From an uncultured Bacteroides sp. (GTDB lineage Bacteria; Bacteroidota; Bacteroidia; Bacteroidales; Bacteroidaceae): a DNA stretch of 64,000 bases. The stretch is from positions 1 to 64,000 of the forward strand of contig CASFPE010000012.1 in the NCBI GenBank assembly GCA_949296575.1. The letters run 5' to 3'. Within the stretch, counting starts at the first letter, position 1, and each line of letters opens with the position of its first letter. The notes under the pieces are model-generated. The model was given only the letters and a program-made list of their open reading frames with translations. It did not search any database and had not been told where the DNA came from. A program made the translations under genes and the position numbers. Shown piece after piece: positions 51,167 to 61,752 of the stretch.

Positions 51167-53425
51167 ATGGGTATTAGAATCATACGAATAGTTTTATTGG
51201 GCATTTTTTTAGGTGGATTCAAGGCCGCTGCACAGGCTCCGGTGGATTATGTCAATCCTTATATGGGCAATATCAGCCATTTGCTGGTGCCGACTTACCC
51301 GATTGTGCATTTGCCGAACAGCATGTTGCGCGTCTATCCTCAACGAGGGGACTATACATCGGACCGCATCCATGGATTGCCGGTGCAGCAAATCAGCCAT
51401 CGCGGTGCTTTTATCTTCAATCTTTCGCCGGTGCAAGGAGATGAGTCTGCGTTGAGGCGCGTGATAGACTATGAGTATGATAATGAACAGGTAAAACCTT
51501 ATTACTATGCAGTGGATTTGTGCGACCAGCAACTCCATGTGGAGTTTGCGCCGTCGCACCAGTCTGCGATTTACCACTTTGATTATAAACGTGCGGATGC
51601 CACGCCGTATTTGGTTCTGAATGGCGGGAATGGTGAACTGGAATTGTCGGGCAATGTGATTTCCGGTTACCAGAATGTTTGGAACAACTTGAAGGTGTAC
51701 ATTTACATGGAGATGGACCAACAGCCTGTTTCTGGAGGAAAATTTCAGAAAGATGTTTGGGATCGGTCGCAACTGAAGGTGTCGGGAGATGATATTTGCC
51801 TTGTTGCTGCATGGCCTCAAGGAACATTGTCCCTGAATGTCCGTTACGGGATTTCTTATATAAGCGTGGAACAGGCAAAGAGAAACCTTCAGCGGGAAAT
51901 CAAAAGTTATGCAGTAAAGGATGTGGCGAAGGCCGGACGCAGGATATGGAATGAAGAATTAGGAAAGATAGAAGTGGAAGGCGGGACACTGAATGACCGT
52001 TGCGTGTTTTACACCTCTCTTTACCGTTGCTTGGAACGCCCGGTGAACATCAGTGAAGATGGAAGGTATTTCAGTGTGTACGACAATGAGATTCATGAGG
52101 ATGAAGGACATTGTTATTATACGGATGATTGGCTTTGGGACAGTTACAGGGCTGCTCATCCTTTGAGGATATTGCTCGACAAAGAAAAGGAAACAGACAT
52201 CATCCGCTCTTTCATGAAGATGTCGGAGAGAAGCCAGGACCATTGGTTCCCGACTTTCCCGGAAGTGACAGGAGACTCCCGGCGCATGAATTGCAACCAT
52301 GGGGCGGCTGTTATTGCCGATGCATGGCATAAAGGATTGCATGATTTTGACTTGAACGAAGCCTACCGGTATATAAAGGCAGCCATTGAGGAAAAAACGT
52401 TGGCGCCATGGTCGAGTGCCAAGGCGGGCGGCTTGAATGAGTTTTATAAAGAGAAAGGGTATATTCCGGCACTTGCCCCGGATGAAAAAGAAACTTACCC
52501 GGATGTGAACCACTTTGAGAAACGGCAGGCTGTGGCTGTCACCTTGGGAACGGCTTATGACCAATGGTGCTTGTCGCGTATAGCGGCTGCATTGAATTTG
52601 GAGGAAGATGCAGATTATTATCTGAAGTGTTCTTATAATTACAGGAACCTGTTTAATGCAGAGACCGGCTTTTTCCATCCTAAGGACAAAAATGGGAAGT
52701 TCATAGAACCTTTTGACTATCGTTTTTCCGGCGGCATGGGGGCAAGAGATTACTATGGGGAAAACAATGCTTGGATTTATCGTTGGGATGTGCCGCACAA
52801 TGTAGAGGACTTGATTGGTTTGATGGGCGGTTCGCAGAAGTTCATCCATAATTTGGACGGGATGTTCAATGAATGGTTAGGGCGTTCCAAATATGAATTT
52901 TATGCGCAATTGCCCGACCATACAGGCAATGTAGGGCAATTCTCGATGGGCAATGAACCTTCTTTGCATATCCCTTACTTGTATAATGCGGCACAGGCTC
53001 CATGGAAAACCCAATACCGGGTACGCTCTTTGGTGCATCAGTGGTTCAGGAATGACTTGATGGGAATGCCGGGCGATGATGATGGAGGCGGTTTGTCGGC
53101 TTTTGTTGTTTTCTCGATGATGGGTTTTTATCCGGTGACGCCGGGAATGCCAGTTTATTATATTGGGAGCCCGTTCTTTTCTTCGGTCAAAATTAAATTG
53201 GATGGAGGAAAAGTGTTCAAGATTAAAGCGCGGCATTGTTCGACGGATAATAAATACATCCAGTCGGCTAAACTGAACGGGACTGAATGGAACAAAGCAT
53301 GGTTCACGCATGAGGATATGATGAACGGAGGTGAACTGAGGCTTGAAATGAGCAACCAATGCAATAAAGAATGGGGGACAGGTGTGGAAAATCTTCCTCC
53401 ATCGTTGAAAATGAATGGAAATTAG
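51167..53425 (+). CDS. GH92 alpha-mannosidase-like enzyme
   Basis: This 752-residue exported protein fits GH92: a beta-sandwich N domain and an (alpha/alpha)6 barrel with GNEPSLHIPYLYN (acid E597), GDDDGGGLSAF (D637-D639) and MMGFYPVTPG. GH92 enzymes are calcium-dependent exo-alpha-mannosidases. The N-terminal segment is divergent (MGNISHLLVPTYPIVHLPNS where the family has the GxxFPGA-like loop), as is common for a subgroup of unusual specificity. The start at 51167 follows the terminator; the frame runs further upstream through the terminator hairpin and is rejected. First gene of the GH92-GH30-GH3-GH36 group. Confidence 0.9.
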   Translation: MGIRIIRIVLLGIFLGGFKAAAQAPVDYVNPYMGNISHLLVPTYPIVHLPNSMLRVYPQRGDYTSDRIHGLPVQQISHRGAFIFNLSPVQGDESALRRVIDYEYDNEQVKPYYYAVDLCDQQLHVEFAPSHQSAIYHFDYKRADATPYLVLNGGNGELELSGNVISGYQNVWNNLKVYIYMEMDQQPVSGGKFQKDVWDRSQLKVSGDDICLVAAWPQGTLSLNVRYGISYISVEQAKRNLQREIKSYAVKDVAKAGRRIWNEELGKIEVEGGTLNDRCVFYTSLYRCLERPVNISEDGRYFSVYDNEIHEDEGHCYYTDDWLWDSYRAAHPLRILLDKEKETDIIRSFMKMSERSQDHWFPTFPEVTGDSRRMNCNHGAAVIADAWHKGLHDFDLNEAYRYIKAAIEEKTLAPWSSAKAGGLNEFYKEKGYIPALAPDEKETYPDVNHFEKRQAVAVTLGTAYDQWCLSRIAAALNLEEDADYYLKCSYNYRNLFNAETGFFHPKDKNGKFIEPFDYRFSGGMGARDYYGENNAWIYRWDVPHNVEDLIGLMGGSQKFIHNLDGMFNEWLGRSKYEFYAQLPDHTGNVGQFSMGNEPSLHIPYLYNAAQAPWKTQYRVRSLVHQWFRNDLMGMPGDDDGGGLSAFVVFSMMGFYPVTPGMPVYYIGSPFFSSVKIKLDGGKVFKIKARHCSTDNKYIQSAKLNGTEWNKAWFTHEDMMNGGELRLEMSNQCNKEWGTGVENLPPSLKMNGN

Positions 53426-53449
53426 TAATTGTCTTTATATGATGCTTTT

Positions 53450-54844
53450 ATGAAACGTGAATGTGCTTTTTTACTGAGCCTGCTTTTGGCAAGCGGTTCA
53501 TTGTCTTTTGCCCAAAAAGCAAAAGTTTATACCACCACAGAACAAACCGTATGGAAGAAGACGGCAGTTCGTGTAAACTCCTCGAGTGCGAAGGAGGCAG
53601 ATATTATTGTATCTGATTGCAAGGAACAGCTCATCGATGGCTTTGGCGGTGCTTTCAGCGAAATAGGATGGGATGCTCTTTCTTCACTATCCGATAAACA
53701 ACGAAATGGGATTCTGGAAGACTTGTTCGGCGAAAAGGGACTGAAATTGAATTGGGGGCGAATCCCATTGGGGGCGAATGATTTTGCCCGCGATTGGTAT
53801 AGTTTCAATGAAACGCCGGGTGATTTCGAAATGCGCAATTTCAGCATAGAACGTGATACAAAAACGATGATACCTTATGTGAAAGCTGCCTTGGAATGCA
53901 ATCCAGACCTTATCCTTTGGGCTTCTCCATGGAGTCCTCCTGTTTGGATGAAAGCAACGAAGCATTATGCTACTTCTGCGGGCGACCACAATGATTTCAC
54001 AAAGGAAAATGAAGTGGAAGGCGACCATTTCATTCAAAAGCCGGAATACTTGTCTGCTTATGCACTTTATCTGGCAAAGGCGATGGAGGCTTATAAGGAT
54101 TGCGGCATAAACATCTCTATGTTGCAGTTCCAGAATGAGCCTTATACTATTAACCAATGGCCGAATTGCAGATGGTTGCCCAAGTCGATGGCAAATTTCA
54201 TAGGAAATTATTTGGGACCGACGTTTGAGGAAAGGGAATTGGATGTTGATTTGTGGTTCGGCACGTTCAACTGCAATAAAATGGAAGACTTGAATTGTGT
54301 GATGCAAGATCCGGCAGCTTCCCGCTATCTGCATGGGATAGGACTTCAATGGGAAGGGAAAGACATTGTTGCAGAGGCGCATAAGGAATATCCTTCCATG
54401 AAGTTGATGATGACAGAGAATGAATGTGGCAACGGCTCTATTGACTGGGCTGCGGCAGAACACACGTTTGATTTGATGATGGCTTACCTTGGCGGAGGAG
54501 TCAATTCTTACATGTATTTCAATTTGGTGCTTGGAAATGAAGGCTACAGTTCGTGGGGATGGAGGCAGAACTCTTTGATACAGGTGGATGAGAAAACCCA
54601 AGAGGTGATTTATACACCGGAATATTACTTGATGAAGCATGTGAGCCATTTTGTTCAACCCGGCGCTCATTTCTTGAAAATCCAAAGAGGAAAGGATGTG
54701 TTGGCTTTTCAAAATCCGGATGGAAAGATTGTGCTTGTTTATGTGAACAAAGAGACGCAGGAGAAAACGCTCAAAATGCTGTGTGGCAAAGGGGAAGTCA
54801 GTATCACTGTTGCGCCGAAGTCATTTAATACCATTATACTTTAA
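53450..54844 (+). CDS. GH30 glycoside hydrolase
   Basis: This 464-residue exported enzyme (signal peptide 1 to about 22) fits GH30 with IDGFGGAFSEIGWDAL, acid/base E230 (FQNEPYT), and nucleophile E323 (MMTENECG). The small C-terminal beta-sandwich typical of the family is present (KMLCGKGEVSITVAPKSFNTI). Members of this type act on beta-1,6-glucan, beta-galactan or glucosylceramide; the subgroup cannot be settled by eye. The start MKRECAFLL at 53450 is chosen for its signal peptide. GH3 follows after 9 bp. Confidence 0.92.
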   Translation: MKRECAFLLSLLLASGSLSFAQKAKVYTTTEQTVWKKTAVRVNSSSAKEADIIVSDCKEQLIDGFGGAFSEIGWDALSSLSDKQRNGILEDLFGEKGLKLNWGRIPLGANDFARDWYSFNETPGDFEMRNFSIERDTKTMIPYVKAALECNPDLILWASPWSPPVWMKATKHYATSAGDHNDFTKENEVEGDHFIQKPEYLSAYALYLAKAMEAYKDCGINISMLQFQNEPYTINQWPNCRWLPKSMANFIGNYLGPTFEERELDVDLWFGTFNCNKMEDLNCVMQDPAASRYLHGIGLQWEGKDIVAEAHKEYPSMKLMMTENECGNGSIDWAAAEHTFDLMMAYLGGGVNSYMYFNLVLGNEGYSSWGWRQNSLIQVDEKTQEVIYTPEYYLMKHVSHFVQPGAHFLKIQRGKDVLAFQNPDGKIVLVYVNKETQEKTLKMLCGKGEVSITVAPKSFNTIIL

Positions 54845-54853
54845 ATAATTGCT

Positions 54854-57409
54854 ATGAAGTTACTGAAATATATAGGAGGAGGATTATTCGCGTTTGCAGT
54901 GGTGTTCCAAGGAAACGCGCAACAGGCAGAAGAACGTTTTCGTGACATGAGCCTGTCCCAGCATGAACGGATTATGGATTTGTTGTCCAAACTGACGGTT
55001 GAAGAAAAAATATCGTTGTTGGTAAATGATGCAGAGGCGATACCTCGTTTGCAGATTGACAAATACAATCATGGAAACGAAGCCCTGCATGGAGTTGTCC
55101 GGCCAGGTGAGTTTACTGTTTTTCCACAAGCCATTGGATTGGCAGCTATGTGGAATCCGGATTTATTGCATCAAACGGCTTCAGCAATTTCAGATGAGGC
55201 GCGTGGGCGTTGGAAAGAACTGAATTATGGCAAAGACCAATTGGCGGGAGCCAGTGACTTGTTGACCTTTTGGTCGCCGACGGTCAATATGGCCCGTGAC
55301 CCTCGTTGGGGGCGTACACCTGAAACGTATGGCGAAGACCCGTATTTGAGCGGGGTGTTGGGGTGTGCTTTCGTGAAAGGATTGCAAGGAGATCATCCTC
55401 GATATTTGAAGACTGTTTCTACCCCCAAACATTTTGCCGTGAACAATGAGGAACATAACCGTTCCAGTTGCAATGCAATTGTTTCAGAACGGGATTTGCG
55501 TGAATATTATTTGCCGTCCTTTGAACGCTGTATCGTGGAAGGCGATGCGCAATCCATCATGATGGCTTATAATGCGGTGAACGATGTGCCTTGCACAATA
55601 AACACTTATTTGATAAAGAAGGTTTTGCGCGGTGATTGGAAATTTGATGGTTATATCGTTTCTGATTGCAGCGCTCCTGAATGGATGATAACGAAGCATA
55701 AGTATGTGAAGAATCTTGAAGGGGCGGCAACATTAGCTATCAAGGCAGGACTTGATTTGGAATGTGGCAACCGTGTTTATGGCGAAGGTTTGCTGAATGC
55801 TTACCGCCAGTATATGGTTTCGGAAGCAGAAATAGATTCAGCAGCTTATCACATTTTGCGTGGAAGAATGCTGTTGGGCTTGTTTGATGACCCGGAATTG
55901 AACCCTTATAATAAGATAGAACCTTCTGTAGTAGGCTGCAAGGAACATCAGGAATTGGCCTTGGAGACAGCGCGCCAAAGCCTCGTATTATTGAAGAATG
56001 AGAAACATTTTTTGCCTCTGAACGCTAAAAAGGTCAAATCCATCGGTGTTGTGGGCATCAATGCGGGGCATTGTGAATTTGGCGACTACAGTGGCATTCC
56101 TAAGAATGAACCGGTTTCTGTTTTAGATGGCATCAAGCAGTATGCGGAAAAGGAAGGGATACAGGTTTTGTATGCTCCTTGGGTCTCTGCAAATGATGAT
56201 TTTGAATTTGTTTCGAAAAACTATTTCCCCAATGGGCTGAAGGCGGAGTATTACACGAATACCCATTTGCAAGGCACTCCATCTGTCCGCATGGAAGAAG
56301 AATTGCGTTACGATCCGGTGAACAAGCCAGACCGTTTCCAGCCAGATGCTCCCATGTCTGCCCGTTGGACAGGAAGTTTGAAGCCAGTTGTTTCAGGCAA
56401 TTACACTTTAGGATTAAAAACGGATGACGGTTGCAGATTGTTTTTGAATGGAAAGAAACTGGTTGATTCGTGGGTTGAGCGCAGCGCACAGACGGATCAA
56501 GTGATCGTTTATCTGGAAGCAGGAAAAGAATATGAGCTGAAAGTTGAATATTTTGACAACGGAGGAGATTGCTTTGCAGGCCTTTATTGGAAAGCTCCTC
56601 AAGCGGAGTCGGGAAACCGTCTTGACAACTACGGTGAAGCCGGGAAAGTGGCAGGCGAATGTGACGTGGTTGTGGCGGTGCTTGGCATTAACAAGTCGAT
56701 AGAACGTGAAGGCCAAGACCGTTACACGTTGGAATTGCCGGTTGACCAGCAAGAGTTTATAAAAGAATTGTATGCTGTAAACCCGAATACGGTGGTTGTG
56801 CTTGTTGCCGGAAGCTCGTTGGCCATCAATTGGATAGACGAAAATGTACCGGCAATTCTGAATGCTTGGTATCCCGGCGAACAAGGAGGGACGGCTGTTG
56901 CTGAGGCTTTGTTTGGTGACTGCAATCCAGGAGGACGCTTGCCCTTGACCTATTATCGTTCGTTGGATGACATTCCTGATTTTGACAATTATTCTGTTAA
57001 AGGAAGGACTTATCAATATTTTGAGGGGAAACCGTTGTATGAATTCGGATATGGATTGAGTTATACGAAGTTCCAGTATAAAGACCGGGGGATTATTGTG
57101 AAACCGGATTCTGTTGAAGTGTCATTTGACATTTTGAACAGAGGCAAGTATGATGGGGACGAAGTTGCCCAAGTTTACGTGCGTTATCCGGAAACAGGCA
57201 CTTATATGCCGTTGAAACAATTGCATGGATTCTCAAGGGTTCACATTGCCAAAGGCAAGTCGAAAAGGATAACAATCTCTATTCCAAAGAAGGATTTGCG
57301 TTATTGGGATGAAGATGCCCGGCAGTTTGTGACTCCGCAAGGAGAGTATACATTTATGGTAGGTGCTTCTTCTGAGGATATCCGTTATCAGGTTCAGGTT
57401 AATTTGTAG
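54854..57409 (+). CDS. GH3 beta-glycosidase with PA14 insertion
   Basis: This 851-residue exported protein has a signal peptide (1-22), GH3 N-terminal barrel with GNEALHGVV, WSPTVNMARDPRWGRTPETY, PKHFAVNNEE and nucleophile D271 (YIVSDCSAP), then the (alpha/beta)6 sandwich interrupted by a PA14 domain at about 460-590 (GLKAEYYTN, DDGCRLFLNGKKLVDSW), and a C-terminal fibronectin-III-like domain (VSFDILNRGKYDGDEVAQVY). This architecture is common for beta-glucosidases and beta-xylosidases; the PA14 shapes the active site. It is cotranscribed with GH30 and GH36. Confidence 0.94.
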   Translation: MKLLKYIGGGLFAFAVVFQGNAQQAEERFRDMSLSQHERIMDLLSKLTVEEKISLLVNDAEAIPRLQIDKYNHGNEALHGVVRPGEFTVFPQAIGLAAMWNPDLLHQTASAISDEARGRWKELNYGKDQLAGASDLLTFWSPTVNMARDPRWGRTPETYGEDPYLSGVLGCAFVKGLQGDHPRYLKTVSTPKHFAVNNEEHNRSSCNAIVSERDLREYYLPSFERCIVEGDAQSIMMAYNAVNDVPCTINTYLIKKVLRGDWKFDGYIVSDCSAPEWMITKHKYVKNLEGAATLAIKAGLDLECGNRVYGEGLLNAYRQYMVSEAEIDSAAYHILRGRMLLGLFDDPELNPYNKIEPSVVGCKEHQELALETARQSLVLLKNEKHFLPLNAKKVKSIGVVGINAGHCEFGDYSGIPKNEPVSVLDGIKQYAEKEGIQVLYAPWVSANDDFEFVSKNYFPNGLKAEYYTNTHLQGTPSVRMEEELRYDPVNKPDRFQPDAPMSARWTGSLKPVVSGNYTLGLKTDDGCRLFLNGKKLVDSWVERSAQTDQVIVYLEAGKEYELKVEYFDNGGDCFAGLYWKAPQAESGNRLDNYGEAGKVAGECDVVVAVLGINKSIEREGQDRYTLELPVDQQEFIKELYAVNPNTVVVLVAGSSLAINWIDENVPAILNAWYPGEQGGTAVAEALFGDCNPGGRLPLTYYRSLDDIPDFDNYSVKGRTYQYFEGKPLYEFGYGLSYTKFQYKDRGIIVKPDSVEVSFDILNRGKYDGDEVAQVYVRYPETGTYMPLKQLHGFSRVHIAKGKSKRITISIPKKDLRYWDEDARQFVTPQGEYTFMVGASSEDIRYQVQVNL

Positions 57410-57459
57410 TTTGGGAGAAGAATGGAAGTGGCAGCATGTCAATTTAATACGTTTCTGTT

Positions 57460-59616
57460 ATGAAAATGCGGTTTTTTTTCTTAGGGGTTTTGTTGTGCGT
57501 GTTCATGCAATTGAATGCGGAGGAACGTCCTTTTATAGTTGTCGAAACGGATGACATCAGTTTGATATATCAAGTAGGAACTGATGGGCGTCTTTACCAA
57601 TCATATCTTGGTGAACGGTTGACGAATAAGAATGATTATGTTCATTTGCCTCAAGGAACGGAGGCTTATCTGACGCATGGGATGGAGGATTATTATGAAC
57701 CGGCTTTGCATGTCCTGCACAATGACGGGAATCCTTCTGCTTTGTTGAAGTATGTTTCCCATGAAGTCAATTCGCTTGAAGAAGGAGTGACGGAAACAAT
57801 CATTGACTTGAAAGACGAGCAGTATCCTATTGAAGTGAAAATTCACTTTGTCGCCTATTCCAAGAATAATGTCATTAAGGAATTTACGGAAATTCTTCAT
57901 CATGAGAAGCATCCCATTATTCTTGAAAAGTATGCTTCCTCAATGCTGCATTTTGCTAAGGAGAAGTACTATCTGACAGAATTTACGGGCGATTGGGCGC
58001 ATGAAGCCAACATGTCGGAAACATTGTTGACTTTTGGCAAAAAGGAAGTGGATTCTAAGTTGGGGGCGCGTGCCAATATGTTTGCCTCTCCGTTTTTCCA
58101 ATTGTCGTTTGATTCTCCATCCACAGAAAATGCAGGAGAAGTTTTGGTCGGCACATTGGGCTGGACAGGCAATTTCAGGTTTACTTTTGAAGTAGACCAT
58201 TTGAATCGTTTGCGGGTTATCAGCGGAATAAACCCTTACGCATCCCAATATTGGTTGCCGAGTGGAGAAGTGTTCCGTACTCCTGATTTTTATTTTACTT
58301 ATAGTACTAAAGGAAGAGGAGAAGCCAGCCGTCGTTTCCATGATTGGGCGCGTTTGCACCAGATAAAGAACGGGCAAGATTCCAGAATGACTTTGTTGAA
58401 CAATTGGGAAGCTACTTATTTTGATTTTGATGAGAATAAATTGTTGTCTTTGATAAAGGATGCAAAATCTTTAGGGGTTGACATGTTTTTGTTGGACGAT
58501 GGTTGGTTCGGGAATAAGTATCCCCGCCAAAGCGACACGCAAGGATTAGGAGACTGGCAGGAGAACGCCAAGAAGCTGCCAAACGGATTGGGACGTTTGG
58601 TGGAAGAAGCAAAAATGGAAGGTGTGAAGTTTGGCGTATGGATAGAACCGGAAATGGTGAGTCCGAAAAGTGAATTGTATGAGAAACATAAAGACTGGGT
58701 GATTCATCTGCCTAATAGGGATGAATATTATTTTAGGAACCAGCTTGTCCTTGATTTGTCCAATCCGGAAGTGCAGGATTATGTGTTTGGGGTTGTTGAT
58801 GGCTTGATGACTCGTTATCCGGGCATCGCTTATTTCAAATGGGATTGCAATAGCCCTATTACAAATATTTATTCGATGTATCTGAAAGACAAGCAAACGC
58901 ACCTTTATATAGATTATGTGCAAGGATATTATAATGTGCTGGAACGCATCCGTGCCAAATACCCGGATTTATCCATGATGCTTTGTTCAGGCGGCGGCGG
59001 GCGCACAGATTATGAAGCTTTGCGTTATTATACGGAATTCTGGCCCAGCGATAACACAGACCCGATAGAACGCCTGTTCATTCAATGGGGGTATTCGCAG
59101 GTATTCCCGAGTAAAGTGTTGTGCGCACATGTGACTTCATGGAATAAGAAGGCAAGCATTAAGTTCCGTACGGATGTGGCTATGATGGGAAAATTAGGAT
59201 TTGACATTAATTTGCATGAGTTGTCGGAACAGGAACGTGAATTCTGTATCCAAGCGGTTCGGCAATATAACGAGATGAAACCGATAATACTTGATGGAGA
59301 CTTGTATCGTTTAGTCTCTCCCTATGGCAGGCAACATACTTCGTCCATGTATGTAGATAAACTCAAAAATAAAGCGGTTGTATTTGCTTTTGACATTCAT
59401 CCGCGTTATGGAGAACATTTGCTGCCGGTTTGCCTGGATGGGTTGGATCCGAATAAATTGTATAAGGTGGAAGAAGTCAATTTGATGAAAGGTTCAAAAT
59501 CTTCTCTATCAGAGAACGGGAAGGTCTTTTCCGGCAACTATTTGATGACGGCAGGGCTTCGTTTGTTTTCATCTCAGGAATTGTTCAGCCGTATTGTGAA
59601 GATAGAGGCATTGTAA
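57460..59616 (+). CDS. GH36 alpha-galactosidase
   Basis: This 718-residue exported enzyme fits GH36: a beta-sandwich N domain, a barrel with LLNNWEATYFDFDE, FLLDDGWFG, GVWIEPEMV, nucleophile D462 (FKWDCNSPI), and acid/base D531 (WPSDNTDP), and C-terminal beta-domain. Signal peptide at 1-20. GH36 removes terminal alpha-galactose. The terminator of the operon begins 38 nt after the stop. Its presence beside the GH-D protein at 41450 suggests two different alpha-linked galactose or N-acetylgalactosamine decorations. Confidence 0.95.
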   Translation: MKMRFFFLGVLLCVFMQLNAEERPFIVVETDDISLIYQVGTDGRLYQSYLGERLTNKNDYVHLPQGTEAYLTHGMEDYYEPALHVLHNDGNPSALLKYVSHEVNSLEEGVTETIIDLKDEQYPIEVKIHFVAYSKNNVIKEFTEILHHEKHPIILEKYASSMLHFAKEKYYLTEFTGDWAHEANMSETLLTFGKKEVDSKLGARANMFASPFFQLSFDSPSTENAGEVLVGTLGWTGNFRFTFEVDHLNRLRVISGINPYASQYWLPSGEVFRTPDFYFTYSTKGRGEASRRFHDWARLHQIKNGQDSRMTLLNNWEATYFDFDENKLLSLIKDAKSLGVDMFLLDDGWFGNKYPRQSDTQGLGDWQENAKKLPNGLGRLVEEAKMEGVKFGVWIEPEMVSPKSELYEKHKDWVIHLPNRDEYYFRNQLVLDLSNPEVQDYVFGVVDGLMTRYPGIAYFKWDCNSPITNIYSMYLKDKQTHLYIDYVQGYYNVLERIRAKYPDLSMMLCSGGGGRTDYEALRYYTEFWPSDNTDPIERLFIQWGYSQVFPSKVLCAHVTSWNKKASIKFRTDVAMMGKLGFDINLHELSEQEREFCIQAVRQYNEMKPIILDGDLYRLVSPYGRQHTSSMYVDKLKNKAVVFAFDIHPRYGEHLLPVCLDGLDPNKLYKVEEVNLMKGSKSSLSENGKVFSGNYLMTAGLRLFSSQELFSRIVKIEAL

Positions 59617-59653
59617 AGTTGAACACCTTTAATAATATCTATAAATAACCTTG

Positions 59654-59703
59654 AGGCTCTTTTCATCTTGGCATGAAAATGGCAGATGAGAAGAGCCTTT
59701 TTT
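59654..59703 (+). terminator. Terminator of the GH92-GH36 operon
   Basis: Inverted repeat AGGCTCTTTTCATCT / AGATGAGAAGAGCCT (one G-T pair) with a 15-nt loop, then seven T. It covers an ATG at 59686 that is therefore not used as start of the next gene. Confidence 0.9.
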
Positions 59704-59715
59704 AAACTTGACGTT

Positions 59716-61740
59716 ATGAAATGCATGATTCGATGGAATTTATATTTCTTGTTGCTTATAGGACTGTTTTTGGCTGGCGAAACGAATGCCCAAATGCGGC
59801 ATAGCTATTTGCTGGATGGAGAATGGAGTTTTAAATTAGAGCGGCCAGGTTCATGTTGGGAGGAAATCCGAGTGCCGCACACTTGGAACGCTTGTGATGG
59901 AACAACCCCTGATTATTATCGCGGCAAGGGGCATTATCGCTATCAGTTGGAGTTAACGAAAGAAATGTTGGATCAGCGCGTTTTCTTGCGTTTTGAAGCA
60001 GCCAGTTTATGGGCGGAGGTGAAGGTGAATAATCAGGTGGTAGGAACTCACTTTGGCGGATTTACTGCATTCTGTTTTGAAATAACTCCTTATGTATGCG
60101 CGGGGGAGAACCAAGTGGATGTAGTGGTCTCTAATGCCAAAGATTTGCCGATGGCTCCTTTGTCCGGTGATTTCACTTTCTTTGGCGGAATTTACCGGCC
60201 GGTTTCTTTGTTGTTGTTGCCCAAGATGTGCATTACGCCCTTGGACCATGCTTCTTCTGGGGTTTACATACAACAGGAGACAACTTCCGCATTGTCTCGT
60301 TTGACGCTTGTTTCAAAAGTCGATAATAGATGGAAAACGCTGAAAGACGTATCTGTAAGAACTTCGATTTTTGATAAAGAAGGGAAATTGGTAGATCGGG
60401 CTATGCTTCAACAGTCCATAAAGAGGGATACAACAATAGATTTTGTTACGGAACTGAATGTTAAGTCGCCTCGTTTGTGGGATGGCCGCAAATCGCCTTA
60501 CATGTACAGAGTCTTTGTCGAATTGTTGAAGGGGAAAGAGGTTGTAGACACTCTTTCCCAATATGTAGGGTTAAGGTATTTTTCTGTAGATCCTGAGAAA
60601 GGCTTTTTCCTTAATGGCAAGCCTTATAAAATACGAGGGGTGAACCGGCATCAAGATCGCATGGATAAAGGGTGGGCAATTTCAGAGGCTGACCATCTTC
60701 AAGACATGGAAATCATAAAGGAAATAGGGGCAAACGGGATTCGTTTGGCGCATTACCCTCATTCTAATTATTTTTATTCTTTGTGTGATAAGGAAGGAAT
60801 GCTTGTTTGGGCTGAGATTCCTTTGATAGGACACATAGAACCAACTTCGGAATTTGCTGAGAATGTGAAGAATGAATTGATTGATTTGATACGGCAAAAT
60901 TATAATCATCCGTCGATTTTCTGTTGGAGCCTGTTTAATGAGTTGTGCAAAGGCGAAGTCCGGGAATTGGTTTCCATGTTGAATGATGTGGCTCATCAGG
61001 AAGACCCAACCCGTTTGACAGTAGCTGCGGCGAATATAGAAAAGCGTCCGGAAAATACTGTAACGGACATCATGGCATTTAACACTTATCCGGGTTGGTA
61101 TTGGGCGGAACCGTCGGCAATGGCATCAACATTGGAACGTTGGAATGGTTTAGTCGGCGGCAAAGGAATTGCAGTGAGCGAGTATGGCGCAGGAGCCAAT
61201 GTGGAGCATCATTGGCAGACCGGGCGCAAAACTCCGAATGTGGATGGAATGTTCCATCCAGAGGAATGGCAGTCCATTGTTCATGAACAGAACTACCAAG
61301 CCATTATGGAGGCGGACTTTGTATGGGGTTCTTTCGTCTGGAATATGTTTGATTTTGCAAGTGGAGGAAGAAATGAAGGCAATACGCCTGGCATGAACGA
61401 TAAAGGTTTGGTGACTTATGACAGGAAAACAAAGAAAGATGCATTTTATTTTTATAAGTCATTGTGGACAGAAGAACCGATGGTCTATATAACAAGTCGG
61501 CGTGATGCTGTGAGAACGATCGAGGATACCCTCATTAAGATTTATTCCAATTGCAACGATGTTGAATTGTTTGTCAATGGCAAAAAGTGTACGTCTTCTA
61601 TGGAGCGGCAGGGCAATATTTGCATTTGGAATGCCATAAGGCTTGCTGAAGGAGAGAATTTGATAGAAGCAAAGGGATTGGATGAAGATGGGGCTGTTCA
61701 ATGCCACGACCAATGCAAATGGTTTTTTTATAAGGAATAG
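59716..61740 (+). CDS. GH2 glycoside hydrolase
   Basis: This 674-residue exported enzyme has a signal peptide (1 to about 25) and the compact GH2 form: sugar-binding domain (LLDGEWSFKLERPG, RVPHTWNACDG), Ig-like domain, and barrel with NRHQDRMDKGWA, acid/base E409 (LFNELCKG) and nucleophile E489 (AVSEYGAGA). NRHQD and the PHTWN motif are typical of beta-galactosidase-like GH2. A C-terminal Ig-like domain (VELFVNGK) follows. It lies 12 nt downstream of a terminator with no clear promoter, so it may depend on read-through or an unseen promoter. GH92 follows after 12 bp. Confidence 0.93.
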   Translation: MKCMIRWNLYFLLLIGLFLAGETNAQMRHSYLLDGEWSFKLERPGSCWEEIRVPHTWNACDGTTPDYYRGKGHYRYQLELTKEMLDQRVFLRFEAASLWAEVKVNNQVVGTHFGGFTAFCFEITPYVCAGENQVDVVVSNAKDLPMAPLSGDFTFFGGIYRPVSLLLLPKMCITPLDHASSGVYIQQETTSALSRLTLVSKVDNRWKTLKDVSVRTSIFDKEGKLVDRAMLQQSIKRDTTIDFVTELNVKSPRLWDGRKSPYMYRVFVELLKGKEVVDTLSQYVGLRYFSVDPEKGFFLNGKPYKIRGVNRHQDRMDKGWAISEADHLQDMEIIKEIGANGIRLAHYPHSNYFYSLCDKEGMLVWAEIPLIGHIEPTSEFAENVKNELIDLIRQNYNHPSIFCWSLFNELCKGEVRELVSMLNDVAHQEDPTRLTVAAANIEKRPENTVTDIMAFNTYPGWYWAEPSAMASTLERWNGLVGGKGIAVSEYGAGANVEHHWQTGRKTPNVDGMFHPEEWQSIVHEQNYQAIMEADFVWGSFVWNMFDFASGGRNEGNTPGMNDKGLVTYDRKTKKDAFYFYKSLWTEEPMVYITSRRDAVRTIEDTLIKIYSNCNDVELFVNGKKCTSSMERQGNICIWNAIRLAEGENLIEAKGLDEDGAVQCHDQCKWFFYKE

Positions 61741-61752
61741 GAGTTTAGGCAA